From positions 1 to 22,943 of the forward strand of contig DATATB010000055.1 in NCBI GenBank assembly GCA_036268995.1: a stretch of DNA of 22,943 bases, read 5' to 3'. Under the pieces are notes generated by a model. It was not told where the DNA came from, searched no databases, and worked only from the letters and a program-made list of their open reading frames with translations. Made by a program: the position numbers and the translations under genes. Source of the stretch: DATATB01 sp036268995. GTDB taxonomy: Bacteria > Planctomycetota > Planctomycetia > Pirellulales > PNKZ01. This document shows positions 1 to 8,533 of this stretch, piece by piece. Each line of letters begins with the position of its first letter. Within the stretch, counting starts at the first letter, position 1.

Positions 1-1
1 G

Positions 2-52
2 TGTCAGTCGGCGCGTTGATTCCAGCCAACGATCGGCAGGTTAGAACCAGCC
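2..52 (+). repeat. IS21 left end, terminal inverted repeat
   Basis: The outer 14-bp repeat (2-15) is followed by CCAGCCAA at 22-29, GATCGGCAGGT at 31-41 and AACCAGCC at 45-52. The inner motifs match, inverted, the GGCTGGTT and GGCCGGTT motifs of the right end. They are the likely multiple binding sites for the IstA transposase. Confidence 0.8.
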
Positions 53-83
53 GGATATGATGCCTGAATAATCGTTGAGTTGG

Positions 84-929
84 TTACGATTCGCAAGTCC
101 CGACGGCCTCTGGGGCGGGGTTTTCCGCTGCGGCTTTGGCCTTCTTTTTGGCTGCCGACCCGGTCGGCGCATTGGCTGGTTTTGACTCCTCATCGGCAGT
201 TTGGGCCTGGTTTCGCAGCCGATAACTCTTGCCGGTGATAGTAACGATGGCTGCATGGTGCAGGAAGCGATCGAGAATTGCCGTGGCACTGGGCACGTCG
301 CCGATCAATTTGCCCCAATCTTCCAAAGGGCGGTTACTGGTCATCATGGTCGAGCGCGTTTCGTAGCGGCGCATGATGATCTCGAACAGCACTTCACCGC
401 TGCGGCGGGGCAATTGTTTCATGCCCATGTCGTCGACGATCAGCAGGTCCGGCTTGAGATAGCGGGCCAGCACCTTCTCCTGGTCTTCGATGGCCTCGTC
501 GTGCAGGAAGTCGCGGACCACGTCGAAGATCGAGCGGTACAGCACGACGAAGCCTTGCTTGATCGCCAGGTAACCGATGGCCTGGACCAGGAACGACTTG
601 CCCGTGCCCGGCGGGCCAAGCAACAGCACGTCCCGCGTTTCGCGCACGAACCGGCAGGTGGCCAGGTCGAAGACCTGCTTGCGTGGGATCGACGGGTTGA
701 AGGCCCAGTCGAAGTCGTCCAGCGCCTTGAGTTCGCGGAACTGGGCGGCTTTCACGCGTCGGTCTATCTGCCGCTGGTTGCGCACCAGCAGTTCATCCTG
801 CAGGATGAGTTCCAGGAACTCGGCGTGGCTGAGTTGATGGCCGGCGGCCTCTTGCAGCCGCACGTCGAGGGTTTCGGCCAGCCCCGAGAGGCGAAGCTGA
901 CGCAGGGCACTTTGCAAGCGATCATTCAT
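84..929 (-). CDS. istB: IS21 transposition helper ATPase IstB
   Basis: This is a 281-residue AAA+ ATPase of the DnaC/IstB type, which assembles with the IstA transposase and directs target choice. The Walker A motif GPPGTGKS is at about residues 105-112. Walker B (LLIVDDMG) is at about 162-169, and the downstream TSNRPLEDWG stretch is typical of IstB. The start is the ATG at 929, because AGGAG lies 8 bases before it (938-942 on this strand). An upstream in-frame ATG at 1013 would add 28 residues not seen in the family and would overlap istA. The gene follows istA by 5 bases, so the two are probably co-translated. The tail is unusual: after the normal domain comes SKPANAPTG and a Lys/Ala-rich stretch, and the same nonapeptide-like motif occurs in IstA. 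Confidence 0.93.
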   Translation of the reverse strand: MNDRLQSALRQLRLSGLAETLDVRLQEAAGHQLSHAEFLELILQDELLVRNQRQIDRRVKAAQFRELKALDDFDWAFNPSIPRKQVFDLATCRFVRETRDVLLLGPPGTGKSFLVQAIGYLAIKQGFVVLYRSIFDVVRDFLHDEAIEDQEKVLARYLKPDLLIVDDMGMKQLPRRSGEVLFEIIMRRYETRSTMMTSNRPLEDWGKLIGDVPSATAILDRFLHHAAIVTITGKSYRLRNQAQTADEESKPANAPTGSAAKKKAKAAAENPAPEAVGTCES

Positions 930-934
930 GGGTG

Positions 935-2776
935 CTACTCCTGGTGGAACGAGGAAGGGGGAACTACGCTGGAACTGTCCGGCGAAACGGCGCCAGGCTC
1001 TGCTGAGGAGCAACCTGGCAAGGGATAGCTGGACCGAGGGCGCGTCGAACGCGCATCACAGCTCTGGCGGCTCGCACTGTCAGGGCTGTGTTCGTTTTCA
1101 GCCATGCCTCGAACGCCCGAGCCATGCCTCGTAAAACCTTCGCCCACGGAGGGGCGACTGCTTTGGCGATGGAGCGCCCGGGCAACGACTTGGGCATAAT
1201 CATCGAGCGGGCGGATGATCGGATGTTCTTCGAGAAACGGCAGGGGTATTTGCGAAGCGTCCTGACGCTCCAGCAGCTTGCGCAGCGTCCGCAGCCGATA
1301 GGCCCCGTGCGAGAGGGCGGTTTGGCAGGCTTTTTCCAGGGTTTCGTGCGAGTGCCGTTTCGTCAGGCTCAACAGCCCTTGCAGCACGCGTGTCCCCTCA
1401 ATGCCCCGCGCCGTGAGCATCGCCTGCGCCCACTGATGAGTCTGGGGGCCGACCCAGCTCACCTTCTCCAGGAGATACGCGGCGCCGCGCTCCACGCCAC
1501 TGATCTTCTCCGGCGCCAGATGCTCGCCGAGTGTGCTGAACCGGCCCGGCTCACGCCGCACGTGCAGCGCCACCTGCTCCCAGCGGTGGTTGAAGATCCG
1601 CACCAGCCGCACGTCCCAGCGCACCCACACCGTGCGCCCCAGATACTCCGGCGGCGCGGAGTAATACGCCTTGGCCACTTCAACATGGCCGTCGCGGTTC
1701 ACCTTCCGCTGCGCTTCCTGGAAGTTGGCGAACGGTTCGGCCGGCAAGCGAAGCAACGCCGCGCGTTCGATCTCCGTGAAGACCCGTCCCACCTGCTGCT
1801 TGGTCGTGCCGTGAATGCGCGTGTCGGCCACCGCCGCTTCCCAGTGGGCCAAGTGCCGCTGCTCTTCTTCCAAGCTGGTGAAGGTCCGCCCTTTCAAGGC
1901 GTTGTTCTTCACGTACTTCACGCCTGCCTCGACTTTCCCTTTATGACGCGGCGTGTACGGCCTGGTCGGCAGGATCACCGTCCCGTAGTGCTGACAGAAC
2001 GATTGCACCTTGGGCGTCAACTCGGGATCGAACCAATCCGGACGCGCGACGGCGGCCTTGAGATTGTCGATCACCAGCGTGCGCGGCACGCCGCCAAAGT
2101 GCCGGAAGGAGTTTTCCAACGCGCCGAGGAAGTCGTCGGTCGTTTGGGTGAACGTCGCTTCGCTATACGCCTTGCGCGAGTGGCTGAGTACGATGCGAAA
2201 CACATGCGTCTTACGCCGCTTGCCGTCGGCACTGACCACCGGCGCGCCGCTGCCAAAATCGACCTGGGCCTCTTCGCCCGCTGCGCATTCCAGCCGGCGG
2301 AACGGCAGCGCGCGAACCCGGCCCAGTCGGCGGACGTACCGCCGCACGGCATCGTAATGGACCGTCGCCCCCTCGTCGGTCAGGTCCTGATGAATGCGCT
2401 TGGCAGAAAGCCCCGCCGCGACCTTGGCCACGATCTGCTCGTGGTACGGTTGGCACTGGCTGGGTGGCCCTGGCGGAACGCCCGAGCCGGTCCGCACGTT
2501 GGCTGGTTTTGAACCGGCCGAGTCAGCCGGCGCGCCGATCGGCGCGTTGGCCGGTTTTGCATCGGCAGCCGGGAACCCGGCTAAAGTGGCTGGTTTTGAC
2601 TCCCCGTAGCCGGTCGGCGCGTTGGCTGGTTTTGCCCCGCACGATCCGTGCTCGACGTATTTTCGGACCGTCGCCCGATCGACCCCAAGCTCTCGGGCGA
2701 TCCGCCGCCGCGTCCAACCTTGCGCAAATAACGCTTGTATCGACTCGATCATCGCCACGTTGAGTAGATTCGCCAT
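935..2776 (-). CDS. istA: IS21 transposase IstA
   Basis: This DDE transposase of about 613 residues cuts and joins the IS ends. A helix-turn-helix lies near residues 22-41 (RRIARELGVDRATVRKYV). The catalytic core has Asp in AQVDFG (about 173), Asp in VIDN (about 237) and Glu in HKGKVEAG (about 283), the spacing expected for the rve fold in IS21. The start is the ATG at 2776. A GTG codon directly before it is possible, but GGAAGGGAG gives better spacing to the ATG. Two oddities stand out. Residues about 48-100 are an insertion of four KPANAPTG-like repeats. The last 80 or so residues after IRPLDDY are low-complexity and may be a non-native readthrough tail. istB follows immediately. Confidence 0.93.
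   Translation of the reverse strand: MANLLNVAMIESIQALFAQGWTRRRIARELGVDRATVRKYVEHGSCGAKPANAPTGYGESKPATLAGFPAADAKPANAPIGAPADSAGSKPANVRTGSGVPPGPPSQCQPYHEQIVAKVAAGLSAKRIHQDLTDEGATVHYDAVRRYVRRLGRVRALPFRRLECAAGEEAQVDFGSGAPVVSADGKRRKTHVFRIVLSHSRKAYSEATFTQTTDDFLGALENSFRHFGGVPRTLVIDNLKAAVARPDWFDPELTPKVQSFCQHYGTVILPTRPYTPRHKGKVEAGVKYVKNNALKGRTFTSLEEEQRHLAHWEAAVADTRIHGTTKQQVGRVFTEIERAALLRLPAEPFANFQEAQRKVNRDGHVEVAKAYYSAPPEYLGRTVWVRWDVRLVRIFNHRWEQVALHVRREPGRFSTLGEHLAPEKISGVERGAAYLLEKVSWVGPQTHQWAQAMLTARGIEGTRVLQGLLSLTKRHSHETLEKACQTALSHGAYRLRTLRKLLERQDASQIPLPFLEEHPIIRPLDDYAQVVARALHRQSSRPSVGEGFTRHGSGVRGMAENEHSPDSASRQSCDARSTRPRSSYPLPGCSSAEPGAVSPDSSSVVPPSSFHQE
2488..2634 (+). repeat. Four terminal-repeat-like motifs inside istA
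   Basis: GTTGGCTGGTTTTG or close variants occur at 2498-2511, 2547-2560 and 2621-2634, usually preceded by CGGCGC. A shorter copy, AAAGTGGCTGGTTTTG, is at 2583-2598. All keep the istA frame and encode KPANAPTG-like peptides. A further copy in istB (161-184) matches the last one at 23 of 24 bases. The core GGCTGGTTTTG is identical to the right-end motif at 2868-2878 and has the same orientation. Confidence 0.75.
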
Positions 2777-2837
2777 CACGGGCTCCCTTCCGCGGCTGTG
2801 CCGCTAGGAAGCCCGTAGGACGAATCTTGCCTTTCTC

Positions 2838-2892
2838 AAAGTGGCCGGTTTTCACCTGCCGATCACTGGCTGGTTTTGCGCGCCGACTGACA
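2838..2892 (-). repeat. IS21 right end, terminal inverted repeat
   Basis: Read on the minus strand it starts with the 14-bp terminal sequence (2892-2879). On the plus strand it contains GGCTGGTTTTG at 2868-2878 and GGCCGGTTTTC at 2843-2853, with ACCTGCCGATC between them at 2854-2864. The spacing mirrors that of the left end. Confidence 0.8.
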
Positions 2893-2966
2893 GTCTTGTA
2901 ACGGCCGAAGCGGAGGCGAAAGCGTTGCTGGGCGAGCATGCGTTGGATCCGCAAGAGCGCAAATAA
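2893..2966 (+). pseudogene. Possible 3' tail of a gene cut by IS21
   Basis: Directly after the IS right end, one plus-strand frame reads ...TAEAEAKALLGEHALDPQERK and then TAA (2964-2966). The Ala/Glu/Leu-rich peptide and clean stop look like the end of a real protein whose 5' part would lie left of the window. Only about 24 codons are visible, so family assignment is impossible and chance is not excluded. Confidence 0.3.
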
Positions 2967-3436
2967 GCATGGACGCCGGTCAGTATAACCCGATTCGGGG
3001 CCTACAAACGCGCTCAGGAGCGACAGCCGAAGGCCACGTCGGCCGATGTGACCGAGGCGGGCAAGACGGGGCCAGGAAAGGCCCACTTCGTTCGGTCACC
3101 ACGGCCGAGCCGGCCACGAACGATGCCAATGATGCCGCGCACGCAAGGCAATGGTTCATAGCGAAATAATTGCGATCACGATCGCCCTTCGAGCAAAGTT
3201 CCAGGGAAGGATTGGGATGCTCGTATGGGCTCGATCAAATTCGTTCACGGCAGTGACAGGGTGATCCTGCCCTTATTCTGCAGAAACTGCAGTGCGCGCC
3301 TGCGGCAGCAGTTTGTTCGAGGTCGGACCGACTTGCGACCAGTGGGATACGCAGTTCTCGTGCGCGTGTCCTGCCAATTCGACCACGCCGATGCTAGGGT
3401 ACGACCGCGCGCTTGCCGGCGCCACAAGCGAGGGCT
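2967..3436. other. Intergenic stretch without a supportable gene
   Basis: Several open frames of 60-90 codons exist on both strands, but none has a convincing ribosome site, domain or consistent composition. It lies between the IS21 insertion and a decayed CHAT gene, so it probably holds degraded sequence. No RNA gene, terminator or repeat was recognised. Confidence 0.4.
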
Positions 3437-4457
3437 TCATTGTTGCGACTTGCTCACTGGTCGGACCCCGCTTCGCAGAATCCAACCCGAGCGATGAGTT
3501 CCAGGCTCGGAAAACACCTGGAGCCATGGACCGTTGACCTGGCCGCTGGGTAACCGTTCGCCACGGTTGGCCAGCGCCAGCATCTTCGCGCCGTCCATGC
3601 TGCGAGCGCTTTCAGTGATGACCTCGACCAGCTCAGCGCCAGGCCCCCGCTCCGGCCGCGGCTGCGCCGGCCCGACCTCGGGAATGCGCCACTCGCCGGT
3701 CAGCCTGAAGGCCGCCCAAAAATACGGATGGGGCGGGTGGCCCTGCGCTGTTCCTGCCGCCAGTACGTCGCGTGGCATAGCTGATCTGGTGCCGCTCGAT
3801 CGCATATTGACCGTTGCCGATCAGCAACACTTGCCAAGGAACCAGCCACAGGCTTCTGTCGGGACTGACAATCCAACGGTCGGCGCCCTTCAAATGCCTG
3901 GCCAGCGGGGCATACACCAGCCGAGACAACTCCTCGAGGCTTTTGGTGTCGGCCTCACTCTCAATATCCCGTCGGACCTTTGCCACGATCTCATCAATTG
4001 CCGAAGCTGGAGCTAAATCGACAATCTTGACGTCGCCTTTGCCGGCCTTGGGAATCACCCATGCAAGGTAGCGCGGGGTGACGCTTTCGACGGATTCGTT
4101 TAATCGCGGCGCGAGCAGTCGAATCACATTGACCATGACGGTCGTGCCAGGAAGCGAATCGCGAAAGGCCTGGAGCGCGATCCAGGGGTCGGAATCCGGG
4201 ACTACTCCGACTTCTCCCAAGCGACGCGTCAGTTTCCCTTCCTCGTCGACCAGGTCTGACATTCGCGACTGTAGATTTTTCGTATTCTCGGCGTTGAGCG
4301 GGATCTGACCGAGCTTGGCAAGCTGAATCTGCACGTCTAGCAGCCTCTTCAGCAGCTCCGAAGTTTGGGTATTCGCGGCTTTTCTCGCCGCCAAGACGCG
4401 TCGTGCTGAAGCCTCCTGCGCATTTCCCTTGCCGTTCCACACTGCTCCTACTGCCAA
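3437..4457 (-). pseudogene. Decayed CHAT-domain protein gene
   Basis: Frame one (from 4457) aligns by eye with residues about 545-778 of the intact CHAT protein at 4673-8074. Shared landmarks are WNGKGNAQEA versus WLANGKALAHEA, and VSPDRSLWLVPWQVLL versus LSPDGALWLVPWEALL. After QISYATRR the frame breaks. A second frame resumes with HPYFWAAFRLTGEW, the match of HPFYWAAFTITGQT near the end of the intact protein. About 300 residues are therefore missing, including the STHG and SACETG catalytic segments. The N-terminal TPR region is also absent. What remains is the pre-CHAT linker plus the last motif, followed by an unrelated tail to 3437. No peptidase function is possible from this copy. It lies divergently to the intact gene, 215 bases away, which suggests an old duplication or rearrangement. 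Confidence 0.75.
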
Positions 4458-4672
4458 TCCGAATAAAACTCGGCCTGTTTATGAACTAGTGCTCAGCTCA
4501 GCAGGCTCTTGAATGGGCTTCATTTGCAGGTGCAAAACGCTGTTGACGGATTCTCGACGAGCAGTTCGACTACTTTCTAGGTGGAAGCGGCCATGCGTGA
4601 TACGATTTCATCGTAACGCAGAACGGCGAGCGACCTATCGCGGAAATCGGCGCAACACCGCAAAAAAATCAC
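4458..4672 (+). other. Upstream region of the TPR-CHAT gene
   Basis: These 215 bases separate the decayed CHAT copy from the intact one. TTGACG at 4543-4548 could serve as a -35 box, but no well-spaced -10 box follows. The bases before the ATG at 4673 (CAAAAAAATCAC) contain no Shine-Dalgarno sequence. Leaderless-like or A-rich-leader initiation is possible. Confidence 0.3.
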
Positions 4673-7600
4673 ATGCGAGCAATCCTTGCCCTGGTAACGA
4701 TCGGCGTGTTAGCGGGCGCGGCGAACCGAGCTGCGGCCGATCCACTGGAGACGGCCGAAACGTCAAAGCTGAGCAAGAACCAGCAAGCCCGGCTGGACGA
4801 GGCCGGAAAACTGGACGACGAAGTCCATAAGCTCTACGGCCAGGGTAAGGCCAAGGCGGCCGTTCCGCTGGCCAAGCAGGCGCTGGCGATCAACAAGGAA
4901 GTACTGGGCGAGAAGCATCCCGTTACGGCCCTGTCGCTCAATAACCTGGGCTTCTTGCTCAGTTCCATCGGGGACTACGCGGGGGCCAGACCGTACTACG
5001 AACAGGCCCTCGCGATCCGCAAGGAAGTCTTGGGCGAGAAGCATCCCGCTACGGCCACGTCGCTCAATAATCTAGGCTTCTTGCTCAATGCGATGGGTGA
5101 CTACCCGGCGGCCAGACCGTATTACGAACAGGCGCTGGCGATCAATCAGGAAGTGCTCGGCGAAAAGCATCCCGATACGGCCAACTCGCTCAACAGCCTG
5201 GGCTTTCTGCTCCAAGCGAGAGGGGACTACGCGGGGGCGAAACCGTACTTCAAACAGGCGCTCGCGATTTACAAGGAAGTGCTCGGCGACCAGCATCCCG
5301 ATACGGCCAGGTCCCTCAATAACCTAGGCAGCTTGTTCAGTGACATGGGGGACTACGCGGCGGCCAAACCGTACTACGAACAGGCGCTCGCGATCAATAA
5401 GGATGTGCTGGGCGAAAAGCACCGCGATACGGCCACGTCGCTCAATAACCTGGGCGGCTTGCTCAACCGCATGGGGGACTACGCGGCGGCCAGGCCGTAC
5501 TACGAACAGGCGCTCGCGATCAAAAAGGAAATGCTCGGCGAGAAGCACCCCGCCACGGCCACGTCGCTCAATAATCTGGGGTTCTTGCTCAAAGCGATGG
5601 GTGACTACCCGGCGGCCAGATCCTATTACGAACAGGCGCTGGCGATCCGTCGGGAAGTGCTGGGCGAGAGAAATCCCGATACGGCCCTGTCGCTTAATAA
5701 CCTGGGCCACTTGCTCAGTGGCATGGGGGACTACGCGGCGGCTAAACCATACTACGAACGGGCGCTGGCGATCTATAAGGAAGTTCTCGGCGACAAGCAT
5801 CCCGCGACGGCCGGCTCGAACCATAACCTAGGCGCTCTGCTCCAAGCGACGGGGGACTACGCGGGGGCCAAATCCTACTATGAACAGGCGCTGGCGATCT
5901 ACAACGACGCGCTCGGGGACAAACACCCCGATACGGCCATGTCGCTCGATAGCCTGGGCTTGTTGCACAAAGCGATGGGGGACTTCTCGGCGGCCAGATC
6001 GTACTGCGAACGGGCGCTGGCGATCCGTAGGGAAATGCTGGGCGACAAGCATCCGGATACGGCCAAATCCCTCGGAAACTTGTGCATGCTATCCGCGGTC
6101 CTGAACGATTTGCCGGCCGCCGCTCAGCTTAAAGACGAAGAACGCCATGTCGTACGTCGCCACGTGGCCCGCGTATTGCCTGGCCTGGCGGAGAGGCAAC
6201 AGCTCGTGTTCCTTCAAAGCCGCGACGAAGGTCCGTTCCATGCCAGTCTGTCGCTAGGGCTGCACGAGCACGCCAACCCCGCGCTGGCGGCACTGTCGGC
6301 CGGCTGGCTGGCCAATGGCAAGGCGCTGGCGCATGAAGCACTGGCCGAGCGAACCCTGCGAATCGGCGACAGCCGGGATCCCAAAGTCGCCGCCGCGGCG
6401 AACGAATTGATCGACGTGCGCCGCCAACTGGCCGGCTTGGCGATGAGCGCTCCCAAGCCGGGGAAGCAAGAAACGCGCAAGCAGCAGGTCGAGAAGCTGG
6501 AAGCCCAGGAGCAAGTACTGGCCCGCCGCGTGGCTCAGGCCGTGGGCCAGGAGTTCCGCGCCGAACCTTGGATCGAAGTCGACGAGCTGCGCAAGTCGCT
6601 TCCGGCCGACGGCCTGCTGATCGATATCGCTCGGTTCCACGTCGTCAATTTTCAAGCCCGAGGCCAGGAGAAAAGGTTCGGTCCGGCCCACTATGCGGCG
6701 TGGCTGATTCCACCAGCGGGCCAAGCGGAGATTCAGATCATCGACCTTGGCGCGGCTGAGCCGATCGAACAGGCGGTGCGCGTTGCCCGCCATCAGCTTG
6801 CCGGCCCTACGAACCAAGAGACGTTGCAAGCGGCGCTTGCTCGGCTCACGGAATTAGTTTGGCAGCCGCTCGGCTCTGTCCTGGGCGACGCCAAACAGCT
6901 GGTTCTGAGCCCCGACGGGGCCCTGTGGCTGGTGCCCTGGGAGGCTCTTTTAAGCGGCGATGGAGGCTACCTGATCGAAAGCTACCACCTGCGCTACGTG
7001 ACTAGCAGTCGCGATCTGGTGCGACCCTCGCGCAGCAGGCGCGACGAAACGGCCCCGGTGATTTTTGCCGACCCCAACTATGATCTCTCGCCCGGCGACG
7101 TAGTTAAGGCCACGCAAGAAATCTTTGACGCCCAGACTCCGGCCGATTCACTTGCCATGCGCGGCAGCAACGCTTCGCGCGACGTAATCAAGGTAAACCG
7201 CTTGCCAGGCACCAAAGCCGAGGCTGAAGCGGTTAAGCCTCGGCTGGCGACGTTTAGCGGCAAGCAGCCACTCGTGTATACCGACCGCTATGCGCTAGAA
7301 GACGTGTTCAGAGCGCTGCACCGACCGCAGGTCCTGGTGCTAAGCACTCACGGGTTTTTCAAATCTGACCAGCAGGTGAAGCTCACTGAGCGCGACCTGA
7401 TGACGGGCCAAGATCGCGGCACGATGCTGACTGCCGAAGGAAAGCCGTACGAGAATCCGCTGCTGCGCTGCGGCTTGCTGTTGGCCGGTTGCAACCAGTC
7501 GCGGCAAACCGAAACCACCACCGACGGCGTTCTGACCGGCATGGAGATTTTGGGTGCCGATCTGCGCGGCACGCAGTTGGTGGTGCTCAGCGCTTGTGAA

Positions 7601-8074
7601 ACGGGGCTGGGCGAAATCCAAAACGGCGAAGGCGTTGCGGGCTTGCGACAAGCGTTTCAAGTAGCAGGCGCACAGGCTGTGATCGCTTCGCTATGGAAAA
7701 TCCCCGATCAGGAAACCACCTGGCTGATGACCCGCTTCTGGGAAAACGTGGCGGCTGGAAAGAACCAGGCAGACGCTCTGCGCGATGCCCAGCTAATGAT
7801 GCTCTACCATCACGACGAGTTGCGGGCACTGGCCGCCAAGGGCGAGCCAGAAGATCTGAATCAGCTGCTAACCAGTCGCGGCCTTGATTTGGACGACCCA
7901 GGGCCGCTGCCAACGGTTGCCAAGCCAGTGCAAACGCCCGGAGCAACCAAGAACAAAGACCTCGCCAGTCGAGCGCATCCGTTTTATTGGGCCGCGTTCA
8001 CGATTACTGGGCAGACGGAATCTCTCGAAGCGGCGACTGCCAAAACCGCGAAACAGAATGCCCGCACTAATTAA
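4673..8074 (+). CDS. Secreted TPR-CHAT caspase-like protein
   Basis: This 1133-residue protein begins with a likely signal peptide (MRAILALVTIGVLAGAANRAAA, about residues 1-22), so it is probably exported. Ten tandem 42-residue TPRs of the kinesin-light-chain kind run from residue 70 to about 489, each opening ALAI..E.LG.KHP.TA.SLNNLG. A helical linker follows (about 490-690). The CHAT domain, a caspase/separase-like Cys peptidase fold, occupies roughly 690-1110. The dyad is visible as His893 in LSTHGFF and Cys975 in LSACETGLGE, and the domain ends with HPFYWAAFTITG. The family cleaves proteins or acts in signalling and defence; here the target is unknown. The start is supported by the signal peptide, although no Shine-Dalgarno sequence precedes it. 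It appears monocistronic, with a ruined paralogue divergent upstream and transposon debris downstream. Confidence 0.9.
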   Translation: MRAILALVTIGVLAGAANRAAADPLETAETSKLSKNQQARLDEAGKLDDEVHKLYGQGKAKAAVPLAKQALAINKEVLGEKHPVTALSLNNLGFLLSSIGDYAGARPYYEQALAIRKEVLGEKHPATATSLNNLGFLLNAMGDYPAARPYYEQALAINQEVLGEKHPDTANSLNSLGFLLQARGDYAGAKPYFKQALAIYKEVLGDQHPDTARSLNNLGSLFSDMGDYAAAKPYYEQALAINKDVLGEKHRDTATSLNNLGGLLNRMGDYAAARPYYEQALAIKKEMLGEKHPATATSLNNLGFLLKAMGDYPAARSYYEQALAIRREVLGERNPDTALSLNNLGHLLSGMGDYAAAKPYYERALAIYKEVLGDKHPATAGSNHNLGALLQATGDYAGAKSYYEQALAIYNDALGDKHPDTAMSLDSLGLLHKAMGDFSAARSYCERALAIRREMLGDKHPDTAKSLGNLCMLSAVLNDLPAAAQLKDEERHVVRRHVARVLPGLAERQQLVFLQSRDEGPFHASLSLGLHEHANPALAALSAGWLANGKALAHEALAERTLRIGDSRDPKVAAAANELIDVRRQLAGLAMSAPKPGKQETRKQQVEKLEAQEQVLARRVAQAVGQEFRAEPWIEVDELRKSLPADGLLIDIARFHVVNFQARGQEKRFGPAHYAAWLIPPAGQAEIQIIDLGAAEPIEQAVRVARHQLAGPTNQETLQAALARLTELVWQPLGSVLGDAKQLVLSPDGALWLVPWEALLSGDGGYLIESYHLRYVTSSRDLVRPSRSRRDETAPVIFADPNYDLSPGDVVKATQEIFDAQTPADSLAMRGSNASRDVIKVNRLPGTKAEAEAVKPRLATFSGKQPLVYTDRYALEDVFRALHRPQVLVLSTHGFFKSDQQVKLTERDLMTGQDRGTMLTAEGKPYENPLLRCGLLLAGCNQSRQTETTTDGVLTGMEILGADLRGTQLVVLSACETGLGEIQNGEGVAGLRQAFQVAGAQAVIASLWKIPDQETTWLMTRFWENVAAGKNQADALRDAQLMMLYHHDELRALAAKGEPEDLNQLLTSRGLDLDDPGPLPTVAKPVQTPGATKNKDLASRAHPFYWAAFTITGQTESLEAATAKTAKQNARTN
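4880..6139 (+). repeat. Ten 126-bp tandem repeats encoding TPRs
   Basis: The 126-bp unit starts at each GCGCTGGCGAT or GCGCTCGCGAT (4880, 5006, 5132 and so on to 6014) and keeps exact phase, with no indels over nine units. Neighbouring units are very similar at the DNA level, including blocks such as GGGGACTACGCGG. This points to recent unit duplication or gene conversion. The last unit diverges after its first half. Confidence 0.9.
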
Positions 8075-8085
8075 GTGACCGCCGA

Positions 8086-8099
8086 GCGCCGTCCGGCGC
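8086..8099 (+). terminator. Short GC hairpin after the CHAT gene
   Basis: GCGCC (8086-8090) pairs with GGCGC (8095-8099) around GTCC, 11 bases after the stop codon. An A-run rather than a T-run follows on the coding strand, so this is at best a weak terminator. Confidence 0.25.
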
Positions 8100-8133
8100 A
8101 AAAATGAAGAGCGTCGAAAACTCGGCGCAAATG

Positions 8134-8533
8134 TCAACGCAAAAGAAGCGGGAGTGCGACGAGGGTGACCGCAGAGAACGTGTCCCCGAACGAGTTCCCT
8201 ACCATCGTTCGAGTCACAGCGCAGAAGGCGACCATCGCGCCGAGATCTTCGGCTTGCCCGCTGACCCAAGCTGCATCGGGATGCAATGTCGCCGGCGAGA
8301 GCACGACGAGACGCGTCTTGACGTTCAGAAACGCCAAGACGAAAACTTCCCGCAGTCCCTTCACAGTCAAAACCTTCTGGCGGCGTGCCGGGTAACGAAC
8401 TCATCCCATGTGGCCCCGCTGCGCTTCGGACTGGGATCGAGCCCTGTGGACTTGAGGATATTGTGTACGGTGTTCGTCTTGATCGATCGGACGCCCAGTT
8501 TTTTCACTTCGCCGACGATTCGCGCATAACCCC
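8134..8533 (-). pseudogene. Broken integrase-core transposase
   Basis: From 8533 one minus frame reads GYARIVGEVKKLGVRSIKT...GLDPSPKRSGATWDEFVTRHAA, the helix-turn-helix to rve junction typical of planctomycete integrase-core transposases. It then hits a stop (RRF*). A shifted frame continues at once with KVLTVKGLREVFVLAFLNVKTR...HPDAAW, the next part of the same fold. The usual link of about ten residues between them, containing the first catalytic Asp (ACDFF in relatives), is deleted. The end after HPDAAWVSGQAEDL no longer resembles the family. The 5' end stops abruptly where the recombinase fragment begins, so this is a truncated and frameshifted remnant without activity. Confidence 0.65.

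Larger units (their letters stand above)
2..2892 (-). mobile_element. IS21-family insertion sequence, complete
   Basis: The outermost 14 bases TGTCAGTCGGCGCG at 2-15 recur inverted at 2879-2892. A second block, GATCGGCAGGT at 31-41, recurs inverted at 2854-2864 at nearly the same distance from its end. The element therefore has the multi-part ends typical of IS21 and begins TG and ends CA. Inside are istA and istB on the minus strand in the usual order. Only one base of left flank is in the window, so the target duplication cannot be tested. Both genes are full length, so the element may be active. Confidence 0.9.

Noticed and set aside
201..2512. Long plus-strand open frames opposite istB and istA
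   Set aside because: They are antisense shadows of high-GC genes, and the minus-strand frames carry complete catalytic motifs.
2488..2634. CRISPR-like or independent mobile repeat cluster
   Set aside because: Spacing is irregular, the copies keep the istA reading frame, and the unit matches the ends of the IS.
8104..8529. Plus-strand 141-codon frame after the CHAT gene
   Set aside because: The opposite strand encodes recognisable transposase segments, and the plus frame has no domain or ribosome site.
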